Shown in pieces: positions 24,481 to 39,400 of a stretch of 64,000 nucleotides of DNA. Position 1 is the stretch's first letter. Each line of letters starts with the position of its first letter. The stretch spans positions 204,147 through 268,146 of the forward strand of contig QNGE01000409.1 of assembly GCA_008508345.1 (NCBI GenBank), read 5' to 3'. The stretch comes from Paragonimus westermani (taxonomy: Eukaryota; Platyhelminthes; Trematoda; Plagiorchiida; Troglotrematidae). The translations under genes and the position numbers were made by a program. The notes under the pieces are model-generated. The model was not told the origin of the DNA, did not search any database, and saw only the letters and a list, made by a program, of their open reading frames with translations.

Positions 24481-26839
24481 CACCAGGTGTGCACTTAAAC
24501 GTACAGTCATACTTATTTATGAGCAAAGTTCGAGCTACTTGACTATTTTAAGAAGAGAGACTTCAACCGTTTTATCAACTCTGCTCATTATGTCGAAAAT
24601 CAATATATCTTAATCAATTTAAAAATGTTGATTTCACATAAATTGTGCCCGACGAAGATTCAGATGTACACAGTCACTCTCATCTTCTCTTAATCTGCCA
24701 TTTTTACGCGATTCCTATAAAATCCTTACCAACCACGTCACAAAAATCTGTCCATCTAAACATGCCGACCATAGACGAACTGAATATCACCAGAAATAAT
24801 ACCTAAACTAATTACATCTGCCAACTGCAACAATGTGCACAGTCATATCATTAGTACAGTAAACTCAATTAGCTAGCAGGTGTCTGAGGTGTAAAACCTT
24901 TCGAAATTATTTATTAGCGACTGATCGAAAGTACTGATTTCGATCTGTTCAACCTATGCCACCATTAGTTTTTCTCTTTTCTCCCATGACTGGCATTTAA
25001 TAAATTTTCCAACTCTACTCACCTGGTTAATAACTATCAACCACAAAGTGGTTGCCTACATCCTATCTTCCGTGATTCCAAGGATAGTTTCTGGACGGGT
25101 CATTAGGGTGCTGTCCTTATTCTGAGATGAGAAATGTTTCCATTACCGGGTCCCATCCAGTCGGATGGATTCAAACCTAACAGGGTCCGAGCTAACTGAA
25201 CAATTTTCACCGAAGTGTGCAGCATTATGGATGTCCACGCTATACTCCAAGTTTTACGTTCACATCCGATCCTGATAGATCACGCCAATATTCCCACTCC
25301 ACCGAATCGTCTAAGCCGGATTACAGTAGCCGTTAATTTCGAACCAGTACTGCACCATACTGAGGCATGTTAACTTCACAGCCAAGTACATAAAAAAATT
25401 AGACAAACAGATAGAAATCAGTGAAAACCCCGGTCTCGGGCTGACAGTTGGCAGACTTGCTATGAAGTGACCGGCAAACGTTCCCTATCTGGAAGACTTA
25501 TCAGTACACGCACGTGATTACGTCGGTAGCTCACCAGAGTGGCGCAGTGCTCACTTGGTGTCTTGTGTGACAGTGAACCACACTCTAGGTGAGTTGAGGT
25601 TGTGATAATGGTAAGTGTTAAGTGGTCCTACTCGTTAAGGTTCTAGCTAATACTCGGTTCTGATCGTGGTACTCTCAGTTTAGTCATATTTTTCGATTGA
25701 TCCTAATTAACCACACCTTTGTTTCACTAGTGACCTTTGGTGCCCGTATCCGAACAGTGATTTCATCTCCTACCGTTCGAAATGTACACTCTGAGTAGAC
25801 CAAGTAAACACATTTCGCCTCTGACTGATATTCGCTTAGCTCCATCACCCCAAGAAACCGCATATTACTTCCCAGTCGATAACCCTAAGATAATGACAAG
25901 TACCACCTTGTTGCATTTTCAAATTCCCATATGGAGTAAGCACACACAAACACCACCTACCAACCAGTGACGTGGCCCCCTGCAAGGGGATAGAAATTCG
26001 GTCACACGGTTTATTAAAAAAAGAACTGGAGTAACTGCCTCCAAACAGAATAGATGAAGCAGACAATTGATGAAGTCGGACGAACCGTATACTCACACGC
26101 GTGTCCTGACCAAGGGTCATAAGCGCGCCACTCATTTATTGTCCGTATGTGTACACGCCTTGTCTCTGGGCCATCAATTCTCCGGCTCTAAATCAAACTG
26201 TGCATACCCTCACCTAAGTGTGCATTAGAGAACATTGACAAATACTGGAAACAATCAATCAGCCGTAGCTTTAATGGAGAAATTAACCAACTAGCAGACA
26301 CCTAGAGCAGACGTCCAATTCTGACACTTGTACACTCATTATCTCCTACCCACATATGCACGCACGCGCACATACGCGTCAAATTTGAAAAGCGTTCGAT
26401 TCATGAACAGCCTAATTGCACTGCACTGTTGTTCATTCCACACACGTACGTTTAGAAATATCTCGTCTCTGGCGCGCCTATGATTTGTGAATAACACTTG
26501 GGCACGTTGAGACCGAGATGGGCGTTTCTGTCCCGCATACGGCAATCTTGTCCGCAATTCTAATTGAAAATCGGTCGCACACACAAACTATAGGAATGTA
26601 CAGAAGAGAATGAGAAGTGAACATCGCGCGCACATGTCAAATACAAACGCAACGTTTGCATGTTTCAGTGCGCGTTTGTGTGCGTGCATGTCTTTGGGTT
26701 CTGGGACCTGGCCACATTCGTGATGGAATGAACCACACTTTCAAATGGTTTATACAAAAGACCGGGGCCTAGCTGCTGAAAATATGTACGCTATTTGATT
26801 CGGGATATAGAAAAAGGTTTGATTATCAAGGGCGGAAAG

Positions 26840-26853
26840 TCTCTCTCTCTCTC
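26840..26853. repeat. CT microsatellite
   Basis: A short CT run. Confidence 0.9.
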
Positions 26854-27629
26854 AAGCTTAATCGCACTGCCTAACTTTTTTCACAGTCCGACCTCGAGTA
26901 CCCAGAAGAATGACGTGTTCGTTAGAATTGTGTGATACGACTGCGAATAGAGACGTGAGAGACGAATCAATAGTGGATTATTCAAAGATTAGGAACTAAA
27001 TGGTCGGACTACTGGCTGCATGTTTGACGACGTTCACGTTCCGTTCTAAGCCGTATCTCAGAGTACAAATCAGAAGTCAGAACAGGGAGACGAACCAATT
27101 CTAATCGTGGTGCTCATCATAAGGATGAGCATATCTGATTAGCGGTTTAGTGACAATCATTCAGACAGTCGGCTAGGTAGACAAAATGAGGCTAATGCAC
27201 TTCACTACTCGTCATTGTACAATTTGTGTGGTTCCAGTAAAACAGAAAACGTCAGCTAACTAACAAACGAACAAACACCCATGATTGACTAATGCAAACG
27301 TGTGGGATATCCTATGATGAATGAACTTAAATATCATCGAAATCAGTTATATCAAACGCACCAGTCATGAAGTACAGGTATATGAGTTAAAAATGAGCGG
27401 GTCGGGTTCCCTAGAAATATTTCGATAGCCAAAACATTGAGTTAAAGGACAAGAGCAGATACCCTGGCCAGAATTAAACACGAACTAGTAATTAACATTT
27501 TTCATTATATCCAGTCTGTTGAATGGATCAACATAATTCCCGGGTGAAGTTGCTTTGGTTGTACATGAAAACCCCATTAGCGGAGACACTGGGAATAGCT
27601 GCACAGACTTTTGTAGACGGGGTAGCAAT

Positions 27630-28085
27630 CTGTCAAAAGTCCTCTTCGTGGATGGCGAGTTGCGAGTTTGTAGCAAGGGCTAGCGATGCTTTTGGAGGTT
27701 TTGAAAGGCATATCTAGAACTGCACCTTGATTATAAAAACCAGGCTGCTTGTCTACCGTCCAACGGTGCGGCCTACAATACTGTACGGCAATGAGAGTTG
27801 GACATTGTATCAAAGAAAATGTACACTATCTGAGCGGTTTCCATTTGCGATATCTAAGAAGCACCTTGAGTATTCGAAGATCCGATATGGTTCCAAAAAT
27901 TAAGAAACCTCGACGAACTGACACGGACTGGAGTGAAGTCATTTTGATGTTCAGTCAGCCAGGACTAGTTCGTAGGATCGGTGAAAAACGTAATGGGAAG
28001 CAGCTGCTCTACTGGTAACTGAAAACAGATAATCCGAATCCTGGTGATCGGGAGTTGCGATACCAGGACGTTAATCAAGAAAGTC
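27630..28085 (+). pseudogene. Non-LTR retrotransposon (LINE) reverse-transcriptase C-terminus, fossil
   Basis: Two plus-strand frames carry consecutive blocks of the region downstream of a LINE reverse transcriptase. From 27672 the frame reads ASDAFGGFERHI, a TAG stop, then VYRPTVRPTILYGNESWTLY (27751-27810), the well-known YGxExWTLY block. After a frameshift near 27820 the next block follows: GFHLRYLRSTLSI, then GLVRRI and GKQLLYW, another stop at 28016-28018, and GDRELRYQDV. The order matches intact elements. With two stops and a frameshift it cannot encode a working enzyme. The family is probably RTE-like, judged also from the GAT-rich tail downstream; the clade is inference. Confidence 0.8.
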
Positions 28086-28890
28086 TTCTACGTTGTAATA
28101 ACGCTTTTAGGTTTGTTGGAGTATTCCGCTCCAGACCCGACATTCTGGGCATGCTTTCAGATGTCCAATAGAAGACAGCTACACGGTCGTGAATTTGAGC
28201 TTCCGGTAAACAAAGAAACCGTAGCTGTCATAGGTCGTGATGATATGACTATACAGTGCTGTGATGATTAGGACCGCAAATACGCTGGCAGTCTAGGAAT
28301 GGTAGACCATCAATGCACTCATAGAACATCGTAGACGAATAGACGACGATTACTTTGGGTTCAGGTATGTTGTGTCACTCATGCGTACTTACTCTTTCAT
28401 ACCAGCCAGCGATCACCGCCGTTTGTTAAACCACCCACTCTCCTTTTCAGAAAGCTGGGCTAGATTTTCCTTTCTTCACTTTTGTCCGCAATGAATGTCT
28501 CGTTCCTTATGCGGTGTAACTCTAAATTTATCGCTTCTTCTTCCTCCTGTTTAAAATACAGTAATACATGATGCTATGTTGAACTAATTTTTTGTTCTAC
28601 GTTTCCAGTATCTTTGTCTTGCTGATGACGCCTTACTCTCAATTGCAGCTCGGTTGTTTGTTTGTTTGCAAGTTGTAGGCACCTTGATGCTGAATGTTTG
28701 AATATGGACGTAGTCATTTTCAGTAGTTAGGTCCCTTCCCGTCCCCTTCTTTTTCCTTCTCTCGTTCTACATAGGGTTTGCTTTTTCTTCATGGTTGTGT
28801 GGCAGTTAAGCATTAGTGTGAACCACTGATGTATTGCTGTTTATGATGATGGTGATGATTTCAGCATCTTTCCTCCCAAATTAGACCTCA
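28086..28890 (+). mobile_element. Probable 3' end of the LINE
   Basis: This non-coding stretch lies directly downstream of the reverse-transcriptase fossil on the same strand. Its last 280 bases (28612-28890) are related to 1311-1530, sharing GACGCCTT, CTCGGTTGT, TGAATGTTTGA and a TTC-rich block. Both copies end in GATGATGGTGATGAT-like sequence. A shared 3' segment ending in a short tandem tail is what target-primed retrotransposition leaves. Confidence 0.6.
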
Positions 28891-31800
28891 TCAGTGGCGC
28901 CTCTCTTCTTCCTTATTTAGGGAAGTGATTAAGTTTTCCACTGCCCCATTTTCTGGCTAACCAGCATTAACTGGCTGGTCCTCAAGGGTCTACACCCTTA
29001 GGTCCGTTGGTTTTACTACTTCAAGTTTACAGAGGCTACGTGGCATTTTAGTGGATCTAAAAGCGGTGCAGAGCAAGCCGCCTGTGCTGAGCGTTATGCG
29101 CCAATTTGGCCGGCTAATCCGAAACGGACGCCTTCAACCATCGATGAACACCAACACCATTTGGTTGGTGTGAACTGCCAATTTTACATGGGCTACAGAT
29201 TCAGGACGAAATTCTCCGTGAATTTTTGGCAGTCTAGCAATTTGCACAAACCTTTGGTGCCAATATATGTCTGCCCTGAATCAAGGCAACTTTCTTTCCG
29301 ATGTCTTCTGATAGGGCTTCCAGTGTTTCAGCTAGTACGCATATGTATGAACTGCGTTCTACAGTGATTGCCCAGTCTGATACCAGGAATATGTGTGTTT
29401 GCCTGTGTGGAGAGCTGTAACCGGTGCACAGAATGTTTAAGTGCATATGTGAATATTGATGTCGTGTCAGAACAGAGACAGCAACGTGGGTGATTCCGTT
29501 GGTTCAACTCACAATATCGGGTCATTGGTTGACCAAGATGATAGCGTTTAAAAAAATGAATGATAAATTTGATAGAATAATCAATTCCGTAGAACCGAAG
29601 CTAGTCGGTGTGCATGAAACTTTGGAGTAAGTTCAGACGGTATATGATTTCGACCTGCCGGCCCACATCTATCTACCTGAATTCATCCGGTCCTGACCCA
29701 TGAGTAACCTACATGGAGTTAAAATGGCAATATTCAGTGGGAAAACAATCCCGGATTTCGTTAGTTCAAGGGGTAAAGGATCAATTCCTTAAGTCACGTT
29801 CCGTGAATAAACTGAATAAACATACTACCCACAGACATATCAACGCATAGGGGATGTTCGGAGATACGTTATTCACTCAGGATTCTGTATACTTCGTAAA
29901 CCGTACACATGCTTCATTCCAGTGAGACCATGTTCAAACCGGATGCACGTAATTCAAAATGTCTAAGTACTGCAACAACAGTGCATGCACTGATTCGATT
30001 TACTTACATTTGCTGACTCTATCCTTAAAAAAGTATAGACCCAAGAGTGTGCTAACATTCAGTCCAGCCAGACCAGACTTTGAGATTGAAGGTGTGTTAC
30101 ATCAACTTCATTAAAAGTGGATTGTTCTGCGTCAAATGTATTTCGCCTACTGCATTAACTTCACCATGAAGACAAACACACATCATTGCCAGAAATAATG
30201 ATATCTGGAGTCAGTGTTGGCTCTTCGAACAAGTCTGCTACAAACCATTTACAACACGTTAAACGGTTAGTTCAATCACGTTCTCGAAAAGCAACTCCAT
30301 AACTAAATTCGTGTGGATGGAAGGCAAGCCGTGGGATATGATGTCGGCACATCCGGGTCCTAATTAAAATTAGCTAACGTAACGGTGCAGTAAGATTTTT
30401 GTAAGGCCTTGCCAGAAACATACTGATAGTATGTCTCATTGCCTCCCACAGTGGCTAGAAATCGATACGTTTACTTCACTGAGGGTGAGTCAGATATTGT
30501 GATTACCTGGGTAAACAATCCATTCTGTGTGCGTTAGCCTATTTGTGTTTTGAAATTCCGCCAGCACACACGATGCAGTCGTTGGTGGCACTGACCTGAC
30601 CCTATTTTGAGGAATGACCAAATCGACGAGTGCCACCTTGTAAGATTACCGAACTGGTCGTGTCAACAGTTGAACTCCACCACTTGTTTTACTCGCCCTT
30701 TGATAGATTCGTTTGGGTAAGCTAAATAGACGTGACTTCTGATATTTTACATTCCCTCCGCAACTTAACCGATTAAATAAAAGACTGTTATGTCGAACCA
30801 GTGATGCGAGTTCAGTTATCGAGAAATTATCAAAACGTTTTAATGGGACTTTTCAATAGCATCGGTGGACGTAAAAGCTTGTTGATGGCAATCCGCTCGA
30901 TTGAAGGAGCTAGTCTGATTGAGGACTGTTCCGTGACTCGAAAGAAGCATTTAAAAACGCCCATGTGAGGGCTTTGTAGGGTGAGACGTATAACAGCAGT
31001 TCGACAAAGTATCACTTTATATATTAATTTGTTAACGGGATTGTTGCCCAAAATGAAGAACGTGTAGAGTCACGATTACCCCGCGAACACTTGCCCTTAG
31101 CACTTTACGTGTAATCCCTTGAGACTATTGCATGTCAGTTAAGGGTAGCACTTATATTCAGCTAGTTCTGCAACTTGGAAGCACGGTAAAGTAGTCATTG
31201 TCGGGGAAGTCACCAGTTCCCCGAAAATATTGTGCGAAAAAGGCTAACAAAGTACACTGGCGAATGATCTTCATAGTTGGCACAGTCATGCGCCACTTCG
31301 TCCTTCAACCCTTGTGACAAATATCTGGCATCCCACCTGCGCGCCTCCACGCTCACGTGCCTACATCCCGCCTACGCGCATCACTGTACTATTCGGCTCA
31401 TCATTTGGTCCGCCTTTAATTTGGTATTCCAATCGGTCACAAACCCTTTAAATACGAGTTCGTTTGTGACCGTCTTGTCTTCGGATTGAGTGACATAAAA
31501 GAACTCTGTCCGGAGACTAGTCTTCTCTCTGTGTCCATGCGTTAGCCTTGGGTGGTTGGGTTGGCCGGGAAGACTCGAACTAGTCGTGCATATTCCTTAG
31601 TCGTTGTTCCTTACCGTTGACTGTCGTTCCGTTATACGCCGTCTCACTGACCGTTATTCTGTTATCTACTTACGTGCACTAGGACAAGCGAACCAGTTAC
31701 AACAGTCATGCTGGGACCTTTGAGAGAGAGTAGGATTTGCGCAAATCTGCTTGCTAAATTTTTTTCCAAAGGGATTCCGGAGACACATGAATCAATTAGA

Positions 31801-34800
31801 CTCACAGATTCGGAGTAGAAGGGTAGATGCGCCAGGTTGCTGTAGACGGGTTGCATAATGCATGTGACTCGCAGAGTGTGTGTTTTCTTCAGATAGCTGA
31901 TTGACAATCTCTTCCTACGAATAATCGTGACCATCCCAAGAGCGGTCAATGAAGGTCAATATATAGAAAGTCACGATTACCTGGTTCTTTGTGGAGACGA
32001 AAATGCCGCATCGTCACACATTATATCAAACATGATATTTTGCGTATTCACTGTTAAAGTTCGGTTTCGTGTACCATCGTTTGAAAGTGGAATCCTGCTC
32101 AGTAGCAACACCTGTTGTGGTTGATGTATGGCCTGCTATTTCCTCAGTAAACGCTGAATTACAAGTTTACACTGGTTAAAAACCACAGTTCACGAAGTAG
32201 TGTTAACACTACTCAGTGATACTCATCATCATCTTCTATGATCGACTTCTCCCTTATCAGACCAAGTCAGTGCCGGGCCGTCCCATGGCGATGGAACCGG
32301 CAACACATCGTACAGGATGAGGTTTGGCTTTGTTTATCCTCATATTGATCTTCAGGTGCTTCAGGATTGCCTCCAGGTTTTGAATACTTTAAAGAAATAT
32401 CAAAATGTTACTTCCGTCTTCCTCGCTGATTTCTTTTGTTCGATTCGCTCTGTTGTTTTTTATTCGACTGTTAATTTTTCTGAACAACAAACATGCGTTT
32501 TCTAAAGAGCCACTGTTTTTCAGCGGACCGACATCCGACTGCGGTCCGGCTACAATGTTCGGCTGATGCAATCGTCCTATATTAGTGAATTATGCAATTG
32601 TCCCACCTCACTAATTCCGTCCACCTTGTCGCTAATGCAGCTAACTCCCTTGCTTAGCATTTCTGAGCGGTATTCATTGACTCTGTTTAAGCCACCTCAC
32701 GTAAAATGGAAACTATTAAAGTTGGTGCCCGTTTTGGTTGTTAGTGAAACACTCGGTGGAGTGGGAACTCGGAAAATCCATCATCACTACACCTTTAAAC
32801 CCATGGGTTAACCGACTTTTTTCTGAAAAACCCTCTCCGTTTCTTATCCGTTTTGGCTCGTCAGTATGTAAACATGACTCCTGACAGAGTTTACTGAGTC
32901 CGATTTCAATAACAACATTATGTGCAGATCAGGAAATACGTCACAATTTTGTCGTTCCTTTTGGATAACTGCGTCGTGTGGACAACCAAGTGAAAGATAA
33001 CAGACAGTGAGTAAACAGGTCAGCTGGCGGTGCGACCAAGTCACTTGACAGTATAAAAAAATTGGAACAAAATTTGTTGTACGTAACAGAGTATTCACTT
33101 TCAACCTAAAATTCCCCTGTAATCGATTTCACTTGTGTCTAAACTTACCAGGTAATCAGATCCTGTAACTAAGTTTCGCGTTGCCAGCTCTATCAACACA
33201 AGTACTATTTCCAAGTTGTGCTGGTTAGCTCAAATTTCACACCAAAAAACGGTTGAATAGTGTACGTCGAAACAAATCTGATTGTCAATAACTGAGCCGT
33301 ACAAATAACTGGAAAAGCGCGACTAGTAAGCATGCAGACAATAGTTTTCTTCGATCAGCAGCGCACGAATTCACTGTGAGTTGTCCCGTTATCTAACAGA
33401 TACCACAGAGAGAATGTACATCCTATCACGATCCGTTTCACGTGTTTGTTAATGTTCTAGTTCTTCGTGTGGCCTACTGAGGCCAAACGGGGCATGTGTG
33501 TGAGATGAATCTCTCAAGTGTGACCATTTAAAAGTCAGTATGGATGATAGTCATCCAGGAGAGTAGGATGCTCCAAACTGTTGGCAATAACAGCTTGACA
33601 CTAACCGCTAACTGAAGTGACGAGGTCGACACACATACAGTCATATTTGGGCACAATAAGCTTCAGATTAGCGTGACCGTACCACATGAATGGCACTTGC
33701 ACGAACGTTGTAATATTCAACACTAGACATTTTATCTCAAGTATTTGACAACCTCTTCGACTATCGTCCACCATGATACCAATGTATGTTGATTGGCTGC
33801 GTTGATTGTACCGCTTACCGGTGATTTTTTATGACAGCTTAACAACAGCAGTTCAAATCATTTTCCAGATCCAAGAAGAACGCGTTTAACCGTCATAGCA
33901 GTGTGCCTTGCCACCTTAATGAATCTAATGTTGTTAACCGTGTTATTGTACGAAAGCCATTCGTCCCCAAGAGGCCATCTGATTCCAATCATCCTCTTCA
34001 TAACAACGCCTTCCTAAAACAACGTTATTTTCCAGTATCATCCAATGAATAAAGAACAGTGTAAGTTTCTCTTGAGTTTCTCCACTGATGTATCACTTTT
34101 TCGTGGAAGAACTCACAACTATCAACTGTGGTCAACTTTAACGCATCGGTCGCCATGATAAATATCCACCTATAGTCAGTATATCCAGTCAACAATTATG
34201 GTAATTCCAATAATCGGGACAATGACGTAAGCTGCTTGCAAGAAGGTGCGTACACTTCATGCCGTTTGACGCGCGCACACAGCTTAGTATACTAATGCGC
34301 ATGTATGCGTCACCGTAAACCGGACGGTATCGGATTAGTGTAGCTATGCGGGTACATGACCTTAGCGGGACCATATGTGATAGACAACTATGCTGTTAAC
34401 ATGAACCTGGACTTTTCTCAAAAAACTAGACAAAATTCACGAGCCAACGCAGTAATCAAATTGTATTCGTATGTAAGTTGTGCTGGCCAGCAAAAAATGT
34501 GTTCCTGAACCTACAGTAATCTTGGGGATCCTATACTCTGCCAAGTCACTGTGGTATTAGGCCTGTGATTGTTGGACGGCCAGAGCAGCTATCCCTCCTC
34601 AACCGATAAAATGTGGCCAGTGTAACAAACTTTTCAGAGGCGAGGAAACCGTTTTCGTTGCTCAGGTATGAACAAGCTGGTTGTAGTATTAAGAAACATT
34701 TCTGTTCATGAAAGAAAGTTCCAGATAACGATTTTGAGGCAAACGCAATACTCCTTGAACTATATGGCTCACAGTCACAAATTCAACAAAATCCACCCGC

Positions 34801-36050
34801 TTAATGCCTTGGGTGGAAAAGTAAATATTAGCGAACGGTGAGTAACTGAATGCAAAAAAAACGCAAGTTAATCAGCAACGGGATCTTAGGGTTCGTTTAG
34901 ACAGCGTTTAGAAATGTCAGCAAAATTCTCTCTACAATTTCTGCAAATAAAACATTCTTGTTTTTTGGCACCAGTTGATAAAATGTTTCGCGCACCTGAC
35001 TTATGAATTGGTCCTAGGATTTTCATATCAGCAATGGCTTACGTTACCATCCAAAAACGAATAGCTTCAGAACCAAATAGACTTGGGCATTTTACCTATC
35101 GCACATCATAAAGGTTGTGTTAAATAATGATATTTCTTGTGCAAAACAAACACCTACGTGCAAAGAAGATTAAAAAAATCTTCGTGAAATGTGTGGATAT
35201 AAACTATGATGGGAAAAACGTTATCAAAGTCAAACTTTCGTGTTTGACACTTACAAAGTCCAATGGCAGTTGTAAAAAATATGTACCTCCCCGACGTACT
35301 GTTAAGTTAACAGTGTGTTAATGGTAAGTAGCCTGAAAAGTGCACTGGCTTGAAAGGGAATCAAGTCGAAATATCTGGGCTTCATATCAAATACAGGAAC
35401 CGAAAAAAGAACGTGGCAATTGTTCCACCACCTGAGGTAAGAGGCCACATCGAGAACTCAGAAATTTCACATCTAGACTCAGTAATTCACCGAGTTTTTA
35501 ATCAGTCAGCAGTGATGTTTCTGGATTCTAACCAGACTGCGCGAGAAAGCCCGGTTGGAGCAGTCACTTTCAAAACCATTGGACGGATTCCATATGACAC
35601 ACTAGGACGGTAGGCAAGTGATCTTAAACAGGGAGTTTCTGGACTATCCCCCTGGCATCGAAGTTAGATTGGTGGAGGTCTCGTCACGACTGGACAATCT
35701 GTTCTTTTCGCCAGTGGGATTCCACCAAAAGTCAGTGAAGTTCCTAAGTGGATCACTCTTAGGTTAGCTGTCGGTAAAACTATCTGTAGATCGGGATGCC
35801 GAGGTTGTTGGGAGTGTAATCCAACACCAACTGCATCACCGCCGGGAGTTTCTAGACGTCAGCACAAGTTGGCAGAAATGCAAAAACGAAGGCGTAAAAC
35901 ATCATTCAATATAATTTGTGTATACGGCCTAACCGAAACTCCTACGAGGGGGGGACAGCTTCCATCTACACTGAGTGGTGTTCAAGCCATATTAGCTAAA
36001 CTCTCCCATCGCATACTGGTGATCAAAATAACGCCCAACAAGTTAATAAT
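28891..36050. other. No supported gene
   Basis: The left end carries a fragment like family C (28953-28975). The stretch 31270-31660 is C/T rich, with a TTTAAATACG box, and resembles an LTR in texture, but no boundary could be fixed. Frames at 35127-35613 lack domains. Confidence 0.45.
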
Positions 36051-36412
36051 TTCTGTTATTTCAACTTGAAGAGAAGCCTTAGTCGCCGAGTCATTGATAT
36101 GGGTTAATACAACAGTTGCTGTATCTCTTCCTGTGATGATCGGGCGATCCGAGCATTATTCACGAGCGAATGTGACTGAGCCTCTGCATAGGAAAGTGGA
36201 AACGCGTCCGTTGAGAAGTCAATGTGGGAGTGGTCAACGTGGTTGCCTCATGAAAGCGCGACCAGAGTCCTAATCCTCGCCGTGGTAAAGGTACGCACCA
36301 TTGACAAGTTCTAGCAAGGACGAAAGTTGGGTATATTGCTTCTTTTCGAAAAGCACTGACTAGAAAGTTTATAAGTGTCGGCTGTGACAACCTGTGTGTT
36401 GTTCAATTCACA
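36051..36412 (+). mobile_element. SINE-B copy 5, plus strand
   Basis: The start motif (TTTCAACTTGAAG) is followed by GATGATCGGGCGATCC, then the tRNA-like part (AGTGGTCAACGTGGTTGCC), the 3' region with CTTCTTTTCGAAAAGCAC, and GTCGGCTGTGACAAC. The motif GTGTTGTTCAATTC at 36395-36408 repeats the start motif. Internal deletions make it shorter than copy 4. Confidence 0.65.
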
Positions 36413-39400
36413 CTTCTCTGTATCCTCTAGCTTTTAATCAGTGACCGTTTAGCCTAAGCCAGTTATAGAATTCTTCCCGATCGGAACTTATCCTCGTAAA
36501 ACCACTTAGGCTATTGTCTTCAACTGGACCTTGATCGGGAGGATTACTGTACTACCACATATCTTCAGTTATTTTCGTAATTACTAATTTGTTCCTTCTA
36601 TCGCCCCTCCTCCGGCAGGACGTATGATTCAATCTGTTTCTGCATAAGAACTATCAACACAGGTAAATCGAAGGGTGTTTCCATTGAAGATATGGGCATC
36701 TGAACGTTGAATATTCACTGCTAGTGAAATTACTTGACTGTGGTGGTGTCAGCTGTTTAAATTCACACGTTCTTAAGTCAAGTGTAGATGGTTGGGTAAC
36801 TTCTACATACACCCACAGGGAAGACAGCTATATATGACAATCCAGTTGGTCATAATAATACACAGTCAGTTCATATGTCAAGTTTCCAGGTGTCTACCGT
36901 GAGCCCAAAATCTGTGATAAAGTGCCCCCCAATTTGAGTCACAGAATAAAAGTGACAGAACAAAGTTCGTGTGATTAATTGATATCTACCTTGGCCGCCA
37001 GTCACACGATCACTGTCTGAAATAGACATTACAGACAGTTGCTTCAGCGTAATTGATCCATTTTGGGCGCTAAAATCGTCTGCTCGACTTTTACCTAAAT
37101 CTCCTTGGTCAGTTTTGCATGAGTACTATAGAGAACTTTTTGTAGCGGGCCATTGAGGGGAACTGCTTGCACACGAGATGGACAATTCGAATATGAAAGT
37201 TTTTTTATGCCCATCTAAATGTCAACCCTCCATAACTTCAGGCGAGAGAGTTCATCCAGCAAGCTTCTTGTAACGCACACAAATTTAATTCGTTTTACAT
37301 TAGTTACTTAATGTGTAGTGTGCACTAAATCCACTAAATGAACTCGAACGAAAGCTGAAGTTGACCATCGATATCCCCAGAGAAGTGGCCAGTGGTCTGA
37401 TGAACAGACTACAACTTTGGTTCTCCAAAGTCTACACGTGAGTGACTGCCAAACTTTAAGGGAATAATCAACGTGTAAGTGTGAATCGTTAATAAGCGCT
37501 TTTCACTTGGTCACAACAGACGTGGGTAAGGCCAGTCGACTAACAGCTCCCAGTGTTAAGAAAGACTAGATTTTATGGCCGAGTTCACTTAGAAGGATAG
37601 TATTGAAATTGGGTGAACCCTATTAATGCCTACTGGCAATTCGGTTACTAGGTGAACGTCCAAGACAGACATTCTTATCTTGACATAGACATCGTGCTTC
37701 AAAGAATGACCCTTCGTTGAACTCTGATTAGTATTCGCTACTGGTGTTGTATTTTGCTTTCACAACCGATCACCAGTCCATTCGTAATCATTTGCCTTCA
37801 ACTAATCATTTTTACATGAACTGTTCAAGAGTGGACCAAACCTTGTTGAGCCTGATCAACACGTCTCCTCGCAGTTGGTGAATGTGCCACCCGTTACTGC
37901 AATGCGTAAAACGATTAGTTGAACGTGTGGGTGACTGTACGTCTATGAGTGTCCGAGCGAAATTCCAGAAAGGCAAGTCATCGCTATATTTCGAGCAACC
38001 AGATAACGAAACTGACTCACGGAAACCCTGTAGCCCTTATGACACAGTGGATACTATGCAACGCTGATACTGATAACGAGGAACATAGAAGGGAGTTTTT
38101 CGTTTCGACCAACCTGCATCACCGCGCTTTTTTTATGGTACACATATTACCGCCCATAAGATGCCACGAAAAACTGGCTTCCTCGAATCAACACTTAGTG
38201 CGACATGTATACACGTGAAGAGATAGGTGGGTTATAGTGCTACATGAGCACAGTGGACGACATATGACAACTACGCGAACGCAAGTGAATGACAGTAACC
38301 ATATCCTTGTTGATGCCCCGGCAGCTGCAGTGTTAAGACCACCTGTTTACATGCACACAAAGATGGACAGGTAGAATATGCGTGTCTTAGTGACAGAACA
38401 AAAAGCATTGCGTTGGTGATGTCCACCGTGTAGTCCGTCCCGAGTATGACGACTGAACGATTTAGATTACGATCCGGTGACGCAAACGTTATAGTCAGAC
38501 CAGCCAACTTGATTTGTTAATGCTTGAAGGAGTGTTCAGTGACTCCAACAAGCACAGGTTGATTGGTATTCTCTGAGAAGTGCTCACGGAATCTATGCAA
38601 AAACTTGCAAACAGTAAGATACGACCTTAGTTCGCTATTTTACAGTTACATTGTTCGCCGTATTGTAGGAATTTGAGCAGGTTACTTAGTTTGCGAAATA
38701 GCTACCTTAAGGAACCTCTTCAGTTGAATGAGAGAAACATATCCCGGAAGAACATCTCTAATTATGCACTCTTCTTTGGCACTGGTAGTAATCACACATT
38801 TGTCTGACTTTTTCCCATCTTTTTACTGAAGAACGACGGCCATTTTATAACGAATTAGACAGATGTAACTTCGTCCTCCTGTGTGCTTTCCACCTTACAT
38901 ATGGTATATGTTAGTTACATTAACATGTGTGCGGATTGTACAAAATACTGTTTCGGAGAACATTACACGAACTGTCTCTTGATTAGTTTACTCAAGTTAC
39001 ATTAGGCAACTGTTTGTTCCAATTACTTTCCATTCTATATTACTCATCACCATAGACGAAAGGCATAACAAATAAGGCGGACGAGCTAACACTAGCCTCT
39101 TCGATAAAACACGGAATGGCCTCGAAAGACCAGTTGTACACTGCTTCATTTAACATTTCGGCCTACTTATTCCGAGCCCTTTGATAGTCGATCGTTTTCA
39201 TCGATAGAGATTTTATTTTACGCGTTTCGTTCTTCACGTTACCGTCAACACAGTAGTGTGAATCCTGGTGCCATACACTTGACCGCGAGAACTTCAAACG
39301 ATCAGTGATCTAGTGGTTTGGTCAAATTGATAAAAACGTAGAAAATTTACTACTTCATTTGTCCTCCTTATTGCACCCGGAAATAACTTTGTTTGACAAT

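Larger units (their letters stand above)
22101..27629. other. No supported gene apart from the weak exon at 24.3 kb
   Basis: Contains TCA and CT microsatellites and a stretch with alternating GCGC/TGTG texture at 26.3-26.7 kb. Other frames are short and domain-free. Confidence 0.5.

Noticed and set aside
31270..31660. Second LTR-like stretch
   Set aside because: It has a TTTAAATACG box and C/T-rich texture, but no TG...CA boundaries and no second copy in the window.
35127..35613. Two neighbouring plus-strand frames, 64 and 87 codons
   Set aside because: Different composition from each other, and no donor/acceptor pair that joins them in frame was found.
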